Source: JARRLC01 sp050290865 (GTDB lineage Bacteria > Pseudomonadota > Alphaproteobacteria > Rhizobiales > Rhodomicrobiaceae). Taken from it: a DNA stretch of 16,030 bases. The stretch lies in assembly GCA_050290865.1 (NCBI GenBank), contig JBNKIW010000051.1:1-16030 (forward strand). The letters run 5' to 3'. The position numbers and the translations under genes were made by a program. The stretch's first letter is position 1, and each line of letters starts with the position of its first letter. Under the pieces are notes generated by a model that searched no databases, was not told the origin of the DNA, and saw only the letters and a program-made list of their open reading frames with translations. Positions 6,619-14,473 of this stretch are shown here, one piece after another.

Positions 6619-9603
6619 ATGCTTGCCATGACGTCACCCGTGAAAGCACCGCCGCCCGGCCACAGGCCATTATCGGCAAACGCACGATCTGCGCTCGCGC
6701 GGCGTCTTGCACGTGCGCTGGCGGGCGACGTCGTGTTCGACCCATACTCCCTGGGCCGCTACGCCACCGACGCCTCGCCCTATCAGACCTTCCCGCTCGG
6801 CGTCGTGCTGCCGAAGACGCAGGAGGATATCGCAGCCGCCGTCAGCATCGCAGCCGAGGCCGGCGTGCCGATCACGGCGCGTGGCGGCGCCACCGGGCTT
6901 TCCGGCCAGGCGATCGGCGAGGGACTGATTCTCGACTTCTCCAAATATCTCACCCGGCTCCTCTATCACGACACCAAGAACCTGACCTGCATCGTCGAGC
7001 CGGGGATCACGCTCGCAGCTCTCAACGCCGCGCTCAGGCCGGAGAAGAAATGGTTCCCCATCGATATCGCCTCCGCGCATCAGGCCACGATCGGCGGGAT
7101 GGCCGGAACCGATGCTATCGGCGCCCGCTCGCTCGTCTATGGCCGCATGCGCGACAATATCGTCGCCATGGACGCCGTGCTCGCGGATGGCAGTGAAGTC
7201 AGCTTCGGGGAGGTCGCCGATGATCTGGGGCATGACGCGCGGCCCGACGCCGCCGAGGCACTGGTGCTCGACCTGCTGGAAACGGTGGAGGGCGCGGAGG
7301 CCGCGATCGCAGCATTACCGCGCGTCGCGGGGGCGCAGCCAGGTTATAACGTAGCCGCGCTCCTTTCCGGCGATACGTCTCAGAACATGGCGGCATTCCT
7401 GACCGGATCGGAGGGAACGCTGGCCATCGCCCGGCGGATCGAGTTGAAGCTGGCCCGGCGCCCGCGCAGCCGCGCGCTCGGGGTCTGCCATTTCCCCACG
7501 CTCGCACGCGCATTGGCAGCCGTGGCGCGGATTGTGAAGCTCCACCCGACGGCGGTCGAACTGGCGGATCGCGTTATCCTCGAACTGGGGCTGGACGGCG
7601 CGGCACCGACCGACCCGGCGCGGCGCGTCATGCGCAAGGATACCGGCGCCTGCCTTTTCGTGGAGTTCATGGAAGGCAACCGCGTCGCCAATGCGCGCAA
7701 ACTCAAGGAGCTGGCCGACGTCATGGCCGGTCTCGGGCTGCCGCGCGGTGTCGCCGAGGTGATGGGACCCACCGCGCAGAACGCGACCTGGGGCGTGCGC
7801 CGCCGCGGATTGACACAGCTGTACGGAAACACCTCTTCGAACCCGGTGCTGGCCGCCATCGAGGAATTCGCGCTGCCGCTGGGCACGCTGGCAGACGCCG
7901 CGGAAACCCTGCTCGCGCTTCTCGCACGCCATGGCCTGAACACGGTCTGGCATGGCCATGTCGGCGCGGGCGCACTGCACCTCCGTCCGTGGCTGCATCG
8001 GGGCGAGACACAGGCGGAGGCCGCGGCCATCGCCAGGGATGCGTCCGCCATGCTGCGCGCTTGGGCGGGAAGTCTGGCCAGTTCCCAGGGACATGGCGTG
8101 GCGCGGTCGCGGGCGCTGGAAAGGTTGCGCGATCCCGCGCTCACCGCGCTTTTCGAGGAAATCAAACTGCGCTTCGATCCGCAGAACCGCTTCAATCCCG
8201 GCAAGATCGTCTTCCCCGCGGACCCGGTGGAGCCCTCGCTCTGGCGCAGCGAGCCCGCCGCCGAGCATGTCCCCTCCCCTGCCCTCCTGCCTCCCTGCGA
8301 GGGCAACGGCCGCTGCCGGAAGCATGACGACGGCATGATGTGCCCCTCCTTCCGCGTCACCGGAGACGAACGAGACAGCCCGCGCGGGCGCGCCAACACG
8401 CTGCGGCTGGCGCTGTCCGGCCAACTCGGACCGGACGCTCTCGTCTCCGACGAGATGGCGGAGACCATGAAGTCCTGCGTCTCCTGCAAGGGGTGCGGCA
8501 ACGAATGCCCGAACGGCGTGGACATCGCCGCCGCGAAAGTCGCCGTCAACGTGGCGCGGGCGGAAGCGGGGGAACTGTCGCGCTTCGAGCGCTCCGCCGC
8601 ACATCTCCCCCACTATGCGCCGCGCCTGCGCCGCTGGCGGCATCTCATCAACCTGCGGGACTTCGTCCCCTGGGCCGCTCCGCTTTCGGAGATGCTCACG
8701 GGCTTCGCCGCCGACCGCCCGTGGCCCCGCCTGCGCGGCCAGCCATTCGCCAACGCCACGCCGTTCGGAGAGCCGGATGCGCGCGAGCTGCTGCTGTTTC
8801 CCGACACTTTCAACAACTATTTTGATCCGGTCACGTTGCGTTCCGCCGCCGATGTTCTCGCTGCCGGCGGCTTTCGCGTTGTCCCGCTTCTGCCACCGGA
8901 AGGCGAGCGACCTTATTGTTGCGGAAGGACATTTCTTGAAGCCGGCCTGATAGACCAGGCCCGTGAGGAGGCCAGGCGCCTGATCACGGCAGCGGCGCCC
9001 TTTATCGCGCGAGGCGTTCCATTCCTGGGCCTCGAACCGTCGTGCCTGTTGACGATCCGTGATGAATTCACCACCATCTATGGTCTGGCCGAGGCAGAGG
9101 GGCTCAAGCACAGCAGTATGCTTTTTGAAGAGGTGATGACCGGCGCTGAACCGGCTGGCGCCATCAAGCCGCATTTGCGCAAGATCGAGGCCGAAGCGCT
9201 GTGCGTGGGGCACTGCCATCAGCATGCCTGCGGCACGGCCCCCGCCGCGAGGGACGCCGCCGCGCTCGTACCCGGCCTGGCGATCACCGAGGCGCCGAAG
9301 GCCTGCTGTGGCATGGGGACTTCGTTCGGCTACGCCCCGGACACCGTCGCCCTCTCCCTGCAGATGGGCGAAGCGGCGTTATTTCCGCAGATTCGCGGCA
9401 CCGGACGTGATACACTGATTATCGCTGATGGATTTTCCTGCCGGACGCAGATCCTGCACGGGACCGGCCGTACCGCGCGGCATAGCGCGGTGCTTCTGAA
9501 GCTGTCCCTCGCCGCGCGCGAGACGTTCGGAGCCGCCGCCGACGGAAAGGACAGCGCATCGGCCAAGCGTCTTCTGCGCCTGCGTCGCCAGTATTTCAGT
9601 TAA
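6619..9603 (+). CDS. FAD-linked and Fe-S 2-hydroxyacid dehydrogenase (YdiJ/GlcD-GlcF fusion type)
   Basis: 994 residues, close to E. coli YdiJ (about 1018). An N-terminal FAD-binding domain of the p-cresol methylhydroxylase class (about 30-260) contains ARGGATGLSGQAIGEG (87-102) and the TDAIGARSLVYG loop. An FAD-oxidase C-terminal domain follows (about 270-535). A ferredoxin-like domain has Cys560, Cys566, Cys575 (MMCPSF) and CxxCxxCxxxCP at 620-631. Two cysteine-rich CCG-type regions close the protein: Cys767/768 with Cys809, and Cys862/866/871 with Cys896/897. The protein is expected to oxidise a D-2-hydroxyacid (D-2-hydroxyglutarate, D-lactate or glycolate) and pass electrons through Fe-S centres to the respiratory chain; the substrate cannot be told from sequence. 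No clear ribosome binding site precedes 6619; Met4 (6628) is possible. It forms an operon with the GntR gene 11 bases downstream. Confidence 0.92.
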   Translation: MLAMTSPVKAPPPGHRPLSANARSALARRLARALAGDVVFDPYSLGRYATDASPYQTFPLGVVLPKTQEDIAAAVSIAAEAGVPITARGGATGLSGQAIGEGLILDFSKYLTRLLYHDTKNLTCIVEPGITLAALNAALRPEKKWFPIDIASAHQATIGGMAGTDAIGARSLVYGRMRDNIVAMDAVLADGSEVSFGEVADDLGHDARPDAAEALVLDLLETVEGAEAAIAALPRVAGAQPGYNVAALLSGDTSQNMAAFLTGSEGTLAIARRIELKLARRPRSRALGVCHFPTLARALAAVARIVKLHPTAVELADRVILELGLDGAAPTDPARRVMRKDTGACLFVEFMEGNRVANARKLKELADVMAGLGLPRGVAEVMGPTAQNATWGVRRRGLTQLYGNTSSNPVLAAIEEFALPLGTLADAAETLLALLARHGLNTVWHGHVGAGALHLRPWLHRGETQAEAAAIARDASAMLRAWAGSLASSQGHGVARSRALERLRDPALTALFEEIKLRFDPQNRFNPGKIVFPADPVEPSLWRSEPAAEHVPSPALLPPCEGNGRCRKHDDGMMCPSFRVTGDERDSPRGRANTLRLALSGQLGPDALVSDEMAETMKSCVSCKGCGNECPNGVDIAAAKVAVNVARAEAGELSRFERSAAHLPHYAPRLRRWRHLINLRDFVPWAAPLSEMLTGFAADRPWPRLRGQPFANATPFGEPDARELLLFPDTFNNYFDPVTLRSAADVLAAGGFRVVPLLPPEGERPYCCGRTFLEAGLIDQAREEARRLITAAAPFIARGVPFLGLEPSCLLTIRDEFTTIYGLAEAEGLKHSSMLFEEVMTGAEPAGAIKPHLRKIEAEALCVGHCHQHACGTAPAARDAAALVPGLAITEAPKACCGMGTSFGYAPDTVALSLQMGEAALFPQIRGTGRDTLIIADGFSCRTQILHGTGRTARHSAVLLKLSLAARETFGAAADGKDSASAKRLLRLRRQYFS

Positions 9604-9614
9604 GGTAGGCATCC

Positions 9615-10277
9615 ATGGACGCTATCGAACAACAGTCATTGCATGGTGAGCTTTTCGCCCGTCTGCGCCAACTGATCATCGCCGGAGAACTGGCACCCGG
9701 CAGCAAGATCCCCGAGCGCGAACTGTGCGCCCGCTTCGGCGTGTCGCGAACGCCTTTGCGCGAGGCCATCAAAGTGCTCGCGGCCCAAGGGCTGGTCCGG
9801 CTGGAACAGCATCGGGGCGCGATCGTCGCCGAAATGGAGCCCGTGGAGCTCGAAGAGCTGCTGCCGATCTCGGCGGCCATCGAGGCCCTGAGCGGCAAGC
9901 TGGCCTGCGTGCACATAACGGACGAGGAGGTCGCCACTATTCGTACGCTCCACGACCGTATGATGGCCGCCCACCGCGCGGGCGATAGAGACACCTATCT
10001 CGCCTGCAACTACAAGATTCACAACAGCATCCTTGCTGCGGCGCGGAACCCGCTCTTGTCGTCGGTCTACGACGCGACATTCTTCAAGGTCGGACGGACC
10101 CGCGTGAGGCCTCTCCTCACGCCTGAGATCCTTGCCCAGGCGCTCGCTGACCATGAAGACATCATCACAGCCCTCGAAACCCGGAACGGCGAACGTCTGG
10201 CAACGCTTCTCAAACGGCACATCGAAACGCTGTTCGACGCCTACCGGAATGCCTGGACCGCGAACGGGGCCGGTTGA
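9615..10277 (+). CDS. GntR-family regulator, FCD subfamily
   Basis: 220 residues. An N-terminal winged helix-turn-helix (about 8-72) has the typical LRQLIIAGELAPGSKIPE and FGVSRTPLREAIKVLAAQGLV blocks (interrupted only by the RELCAR turn). The C-terminal all-helical FCD ligand-binding domain (about 78-205) keeps the metal-site histidines: His136 (NYKIHNSI), His180 (ADHEDII) and His202 (KRHIETL). Regulators of this class (LldR, GlcC, DgoR) respond to small organic acids. Its start is 11 bases after the dehydrogenase stop, with AAGG (9602-9605) overlapping that stop codon, so it probably controls the dehydrogenase operon in response to the substrate. The direction of control and the ligand are inference. 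Confidence 0.93.
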   Translation: MDAIEQQSLHGELFARLRQLIIAGELAPGSKIPERELCARFGVSRTPLREAIKVLAAQGLVRLEQHRGAIVAEMEPVELEELLPISAAIEALSGKLACVHITDEEVATIRTLHDRMMAAHRAGDRDTYLACNYKIHNSILAAARNPLLSSVYDATFFKVGRTRVRPLLTPEILAQALADHEDIITALETRNGERLATLLKRHIETLFDAYRNAWTANGAG

Positions 10278-10370
10278 TCGTGGCGGCATAAGGGGTTACC
10301 CTGTCATATTCAAACTTCGCTTGATCGCGTAGTATCGCACTGCGGCTGGCATTCAGAATTGCCGTGCAGT

Positions 10371-10403
10371 TGCTGCCATGCGCAGAACGTCGGCGTGGCA
10401 GCA
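10371..10403. promoter_or_regulatory. Strong stem-loop in the leader of the hydrolase gene
   Basis: TGCTGCCATGC (10371-10381) pairs with GCGTGGCAGCA (10393-10403): 11 pairs, one of them T·G, around an 11-base loop. It lies in the 199-base gap between the GntR gene and the hydrolase gene, about 74 bases before the hydrolase start. No T tract follows on either strand. It could be an mRNA structure or an operator; a smaller CGGCGG-CAT-CCGCCG hairpin at 10444-10458 lies closer to the start. Confidence 0.5.
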
Positions 10404-10476
10404 GGAAATGTAAGTTGTCTTCACAAAGCCACCCTGTTTTGTCCGGCGGCATCCGCCGTCTTCGGGATCATGACCA

Positions 10477-11451
10477 ATGCCTGTGACGATGTCGTCCGCT
10501 TCCACCGAGGCGCTCAGCCTCACGCTGCCTGGCGGGCGCGTGATCGGCTACGCGGAGTATGGCGCACCGGATGGCCTGCCGCTGATCGGCTTTCACGGCA
10601 CGCCGGGCTCCCGCTTCATGTTCCGCCTCGCGCACCGGCAGGCGGTCGCGCTGGGCCTGCGGCTGCTGGCGCCGGAGCGGCCGGGTTTCGGCCTGTCCAC
10701 GTTCCACCGCGGGCACACGCTCTCGACCTACGCCGCGGACATCGCCGCCTTTGCCGATGCGCTGGGCATCGAACGCTTCGCAGTGGCAGGCGTGTCCGGC
10801 GGCGGACCTTACGCGGCGGCATGCGCGGCGCTCCTGCCCGAGCGTGTCACCGCGCTGGCGCTCGTCAGCCCGATCGGCCCGATGACAGGCGATGAAGGTC
10901 CGCACGCCATCGGCCCCGGCCATTATTTAGCCTTCCGCCTCGCCCCCCGCGCGATGCCATTTCTCGCCGCGATCTTCGCCATCGGACGCGCGGCGTTCCT
11001 TTACGCCCCAGCCGCCATGATCGGCTTCATCGTCGGCCGCTCGACGCCGTCCGACTGGAAAATCCTTTCCCGCCGCGAGGTTCGCCGCAATCTGCTGCAG
11101 GGTGTGTCCGAGGGCATGCGGCCGGGAATCCGGGGCGCTTTGCGCGAAATGCGGCTGTTCTCGCAGCGCTGGAACATCCCGTTCGAGGACATCAAGGCAC
11201 CCGCTTTCCTGTGGCAGGGAACGGCGGACCGCAATGTCCCCGCGGCGGCGGCCTTTCGGCTCGGCGAACTGATCCCGTCCTGCCGCGTGATGCGCATCGA
11301 GAAGGGCGGGCATTACTGGATTTTCGACAACATCGAAACGGTGCTCGCCACCGTCGCCGGGGCTATCGACGGCGAGGCGCCCTGTTCGCCGGCGCCTTTC
11401 GCTCCAGCGTCGAGCGTCGCGCAAGCTTCGCTGTGTATATCTGAAGAATAA
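10477..11451 (+). CDS. Alpha/beta-fold hydrolase
   Basis: 324 residues. The oxyanion-hole motif is HGTPGSR (40-46); the nucleophile elbow is GVSGGG with Ser107; the acid is probably Asp251 (GTADRNVP) and the catalytic histidine His279 (KGGHYWIF). A hydrophobic cap region lies at about 146-190. This architecture fits an esterase, lactonase or C-C hydrolase; the substrate cannot be assigned. GGGA (10464-10467) lies nine bases before the ATG at 10477, while the ATG at 10470 is out of frame. The C-terminal tail after about 298 (Ala/Pro/Ser-rich) is outside the fold. It lies downstream of the GntR gene but has a long leader, so it may be a separate unit. It is predicted cytoplasmic, as no signal peptide is seen. 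Confidence 0.88.
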   Translation: MPVTMSSASTEALSLTLPGGRVIGYAEYGAPDGLPLIGFHGTPGSRFMFRLAHRQAVALGLRLLAPERPGFGLSTFHRGHTLSTYAADIAAFADALGIERFAVAGVSGGGPYAAACAALLPERVTALALVSPIGPMTGDEGPHAIGPGHYLAFRLAPRAMPFLAAIFAIGRAAFLYAPAAMIGFIVGRSTPSDWKILSRREVRRNLLQGVSEGMRPGIRGALREMRLFSQRWNIPFEDIKAPAFLWQGTADRNVPAAAAFRLGELIPSCRVMRIEKGGHYWIFDNIETVLATVAGAIDGEAPCSPAPFAPASSVAQASLCISEE

Positions 11452-11491
11452 TAAGTGCAAAAGCGCCGGTACACCCGGCCAAGGGAGGCAA

Positions 11492-11713
11492 ATGTCCGAG
11501 GGCTATTCCATCGAGGTTGGGGGCGAGATCGTCGGGATCATCGTCCGCAACGAGGGCGAACGCGATTTCTGCTTTCACTCAGCGGTCGAAGGGTTCGAGA
11601 CCCTGAACGGCCAAAGGTTCCGGTCCGCATCGGCGGCCGAGCGAGCCGCCCGCCAACACATGGGGAAAGGGGCGCCGCGCGCCCGCCCTTTCCGGATCAG
11701 CACGGCGGCATGA
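11492..11713 (+). CDS. Small protein of unknown function, 73 residues
   Basis: A near-perfect ribosome binding site AAGGGAGG (11481-11488) precedes the ATG, which makes this short frame credible. The protein begins MSEGYSIEVGGEIVGIIVRN, suggesting a small beta-rich fold, then has FETLNGQRFRSASAAERAARQHM and a basic tail. Similar little proteins with FxxLxGxxFxSxxxAExAA are, as I recall, found in alphaproteobacteria without known function. It is 40 bases after the hydrolase stop, so probably in the same transcript, and it ends 4 bases from the convergent transglycosylase gene, with no room for a separate terminator. Confidence 0.75.
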   Translation: MSEGYSIEVGGEIVGIIVRNEGERDFCFHSAVEGFETLNGQRFRSASAAERAARQHMGKGAPRARPFRISTAA

Positions 11714-11717
11714 AACC

Positions 11718-12944
11718 TCACAGCCCCTGCCGCAAACGGGTCAGAACCTTCAGACCGGCATAGCCGTCGGCGGGTTTCAGTCCGGCTTTCTTCTGGAACG
11801 CGCGAACGGCGCGCATCGTCGCCGAGCCGACCCGGCCATCGGTGCCGCCGGTGTCGAAGCCGAGCGCGGTCAGGCGGCGCTGGAGTTCCTGCAACTCCGC
11901 CACTGTCGGCGCCCGTTCGCCACCGGGAAACTGCTGGACGAACGCGCCTTCGCCCTTGATGCGATCACCGAGATGGACGATGGCCAGCGTGTAATTGTTG
12001 GAGGGGTTGTAGGACCGGATCGCCTTGAAATTGCGCGTCACCAGGAACATCGGACCGCCCGAAACCGGCCGCCAGAGCCGCGCCCGCTCGGCGGGCCGGG
12101 GAAACGGCTGTCCATCGGCGCGTTTGACGCCCGCCTTCGTCCAGGAGGCGAGCGAGCGCCAGCGTCGGCCATTGATCCGTCCGGGCAGCTTGACCTCATA
12201 GCCCCAGCCCTCCCCGCGCCGGTAGCCGCCGCGCGTCAGGAGATAGCGCGCCGTGCCCGCCAGGGCGTCGTCCGGCGCACCGAAAGGCGAGATGCGTCCG
12301 TCATGATCGAAATCGACGCCCATGCTCAGCCAGACCTCAGGCATCCACTGCGTGTGGCCCATGGCGCCCGCCCACGACCCGATCATTTCCTGAGGCTTCG
12401 CCCAACCGCGCTGGACGATGACGAGCGCGTTGAGAAGCTCCTTTTCCCAGTAGCGGCGGCGGCGCGGCTCGCCCCAGGCCAGCGCGGCGAGCGCCGGGAA
12501 GACGGGTCTCATGAGCTTCGGGTTGGCGATGACTTCGCCGAACGCCGACTCCATGCCCCACAACCCCAGCATGACATGGCGATCGACGCCGTATTTCTTC
12601 TCGATCCTGGCCAGGAGCGGCGCATATTCGCGGGCGCGCTCACGGCCGGTCTCGATGCGCCATTCGGAAACGCGGCGGTTCAGATATTGCCACGTTTGTT
12701 CGTGGAATTCCGGCTGCTTGCGTTTGAGCGCGTAAACGGAGGTGTCGGGCTTGAGACCGCCCATGACGGCATTGTAGGTGGCATCCGAAATGCCGCGGGC
12801 ACGGGCGCGCCTCCGGAACCGTTCCACCCACTGCGCGAAGCTGACCTTGCGGGCGCGCGCCTCGGCAGGCCACCCGGCCGCCAGCACGGAGAACGCGCCG
12901 AGAGCGGCGGTGAGGACGGTGCGGCGCGCGATAAGATGGTTCAT
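11718..12944 (-). CDS. Lytic murein transglycosylase, MltB-type, with peptidoglycan-binding domain
   Basis: 408 residues from the ATG at 12944, which has GGGGGGAG (12956-12949) four bases upstream; the longer frame from 12989 adds 15 residues without support. A signal peptide covers about 1-29 (ARRTVLTAALGAFSVLAAGWPAEA); the twin arginine at 7-8 may allow Tat export. No lipobox cysteine is seen, so it is probably a soluble periplasmic enzyme. The SLT_2/MltB catalytic domain (about 34-330) has Glu132 in LWGMESAFG, plus AGAMGHTQWMPE (192-203) and DFDHDGR. A peptidoglycan-binding module closes the protein (about 346-406, LQRRLTALGFDTGGTDGRVG). It should cleave the MurNAc-GlcNAc bond to give 1,6-anhydro ends. 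It diverges from the M15 peptidase gene. Confidence 0.93.
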   Translation of the reverse strand: MNHLIARRTVLTAALGAFSVLAAGWPAEARARKVSFAQWVERFRRRARARGISDATYNAVMGGLKPDTSVYALKRKQPEFHEQTWQYLNRRVSEWRIETGRERAREYAPLLARIEKKYGVDRHVMLGLWGMESAFGEVIANPKLMRPVFPALAALAWGEPRRRRYWEKELLNALVIVQRGWAKPQEMIGSWAGAMGHTQWMPEVWLSMGVDFDHDGRISPFGAPDDALAGTARYLLTRGGYRRGEGWGYEVKLPGRINGRRWRSLASWTKAGVKRADGQPFPRPAERARLWRPVSGGPMFLVTRNFKAIRSYNPSNNYTLAIVHLGDRIKGEGAFVQQFPGGERAPTVAELQELQRRLTALGFDTGGTDGRVGSATMRAVRAFQKKAGLKPADGYAGLKVLTRLRQGL

Positions 12945-13217
12945 GCTGCTCCCCCCATGAGTTTTGGCGGCGCAGGTTCTGGAGCCCACGCAACCGGAGC
13001 GGCATACCGTATTTCCGATGAGGACGAAAGAACATCACAGCGCCGAAAAACCGTTAATGAAAAAAGGGGAGTGTCAGTCCCGGCCCCGGCCTCGCCCCGC
13101 GAGCGCGATTGACACCGCCCCGGGATAAATCGGAAAGAATAAGAAAGCGGCTAAGACGGGCCAGACGGGCGCGGTCGCAGCCTGATAGTATCAACGGACG
13201 GCGGGAAGGTATGCGTC
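12945..13217. other. Divergent promoter region of two cell-wall genes
   Basis: 273 bases between the transglycosylase (-) and the M15 peptidase (+). An A-rich stretch lies near 13030-13070 and a TTGACA at 13109-13114, but no -10 element is found at proper spacing. GGGAAGG (13203-13209) is the ribosome binding site of the peptidase gene. No ORF is supported here. Confidence 0.4.
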
Positions 13218-14303
13218 ATGGCCGAGGCAGAACCCAGGAAAGCGGAGAAGACGGGACCCGGCGCCAAAGCACGGGCGGGCTGGCGCGGCTGGGTCGCACG
13301 CCTGACCGCCGGGCTGACCCACACCACCTTCGTGCTGGCGGTGATCCTGGCATTCGCCGGTGGAGCGATCGTGGGGGACGCCGGCACGACCGGCAGCATC
13401 GGACGCCTGCCGCAGGCGCAGCCGCCCCGGGACGCCGATATGATGGTGTATCCTGCCGCCGCCCGGCGCAAGCAGCGCAAACCGGAACCCGCCTCTCCGC
13501 AGGAGCCTCACGCTCAGCAGCCCGTCAGCCAGAAGGAGCAGGGCCGCCGCAGCGCCCTCATGGACCGACTGGTCGCCGCCTACCCGGACCAACTCAAAGG
13601 CCATCGAGGCAATGATCTGATCTGGCGCGACGGCACGCGCATGACCTTCGACGACGGCCGAGCCAAGGATTTCCAGGCGCGCCTCGCCAATGCCGATATC
13701 GAGGACCAGTTCGCCGCGCCCTATCCCATGGGCGAGATGCTCAGCGATCCCGAGCCGGACTCCGATCCCGGCAGGTTCCGCAACCAGGAATTCTTCCTCA
13801 AGATGTATGGCGACTGCCGAAAGGGTGACGTCCGCAAGAAACTGGCGGAGGTGGTGTGGTTGCCCAAGCACGGGGGAAGCAAGATAAAAATAACGTCCGT
13901 CAATGGCGTGGCCGAAAAACTGCAGGCGGTCTCCAATGAACTGGACACGCTTCCCGACGACATGATGCGCTACCTCAAGCCGATCGCCGGAACCTACAAC
14001 TGCCGCAAGATCGCCGGGACGCGCCGTCTCAGCGGCCACGCCTACGGCTTCGCCATCGACATCAACGGCAAGTTCGGCGACTACTGGCGATGGCACAAGG
14101 GCCGCTACCGCTATCGCAATCGCGTGCCGTGGGCGATCGCCGCCATTTTCGAGAAGCACGGTTTCATCTGGGGGGCGAAATGGTATCATTACGACACGCT
14201 CCATTTCGAATACCGCCCCGAATTGCTGAAGGAGGAGACGGGCACGGTGAACGCGGATGCGCCGGTCCCGCTACCGGAGAAGCAGCCGCGCAAGCTCGAT
14301 TGA
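13218..14303 (+). CDS. Membrane-anchored M15-family metallopeptidase
   Basis: 361 residues. A basic N-terminus and one hydrophobic segment (about 37-54) anchor the protein with its bulk in the periplasm. A Pro/Gln/Lys-rich linker follows (about 62-110). The C-terminal catalytic domain has zinc ligands His274 and Asp281 in SGHAYGFAIDIN, and His329 in WYHYDTLHFEY, with Asp326 the likely catalytic acid. This is the M15 layout of D-Ala-D-Ala carboxypeptidases and L-Ala-D-Glu endopeptidases; which bond is cut is unknown. Alphaproteobacterial relatives share the conserved pre-domain seen here (LVAAYPDQLKG, MYGDCRKGDV, VVWLPKH). The start is supported by GGGAAGG eight bases upstream; the ATG at 13211 is out of frame. 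Its divergence from an MltB gene suggests shared use in wall remodelling. Confidence 0.92.
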   Translation: MAEAEPRKAEKTGPGAKARAGWRGWVARLTAGLTHTTFVLAVILAFAGGAIVGDAGTTGSIGRLPQAQPPRDADMMVYPAAARRKQRKPEPASPQEPHAQQPVSQKEQGRRSALMDRLVAAYPDQLKGHRGNDLIWRDGTRMTFDDGRAKDFQARLANADIEDQFAAPYPMGEMLSDPEPDSDPGRFRNQEFFLKMYGDCRKGDVRKKLAEVVWLPKHGGSKIKITSVNGVAEKLQAVSNELDTLPDDMMRYLKPIAGTYNCRKIAGTRRLSGHAYGFAIDINGKFGDYWRWHKGRYRYRNRVPWAIAAIFEKHGFIWGAKWYHYDTLHFEYRPELLKEETGTVNADAPVPLPEKQPRKLD

Positions 14304-14334
14304 GTGCCCGGCCCGGCGGCGCGGGCGGCAAACC

Positions 14335-14362
14335 TTGACAGTATACCGACGTGCAATAAAGT
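14335..14362 (+). promoter_or_regulatory. Likely promoter of the substrate-binding protein gene
   Basis: TTGACA (14335-14340) is a perfect -35 box, followed after 16 bases by TAAAGT (14357-14362), a 4/6 match to the -10 consensus. It would give a leader of about 105 bases to the ATG at 14474. GTGCA occurs twice around the -10 (14351 and 14361). Confidence 0.5.
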
Positions 14363-14473
14363 GCATAAGCGGCCGTTGTTTCTGCGCCTCCAAGTTAGCG
14401 GTAAGGCCGGCAGGACAATAGCGCCACCAGAAAACGACGACGAAAAAAGAACCGCGCTGTTGGGAGGGAAATA

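Noticed and set aside
7315..9225. A 636-residue minus-strand open frame
   Set aside because: It lies wholly inside the FAD/Fe-S dehydrogenase, whose cofactor motifs run throughout in the plus frame; the minus product shows no domain.
10444..10458. CGGCGG-CAT-CCGCCG hairpin as an intrinsic terminator after the GntR gene
   Set aside because: Six pairs with a 3-base loop and no following Ts on either strand; too close to the hydrolase start to end the GntR transcript sensibly.
13109..13114. TTGACA as promoter of the M15 peptidase
   Set aside because: A perfect -35 hexamer but no acceptable -10 at 16-18 bases; the nearest, AAGAAT, is 20 bases away.
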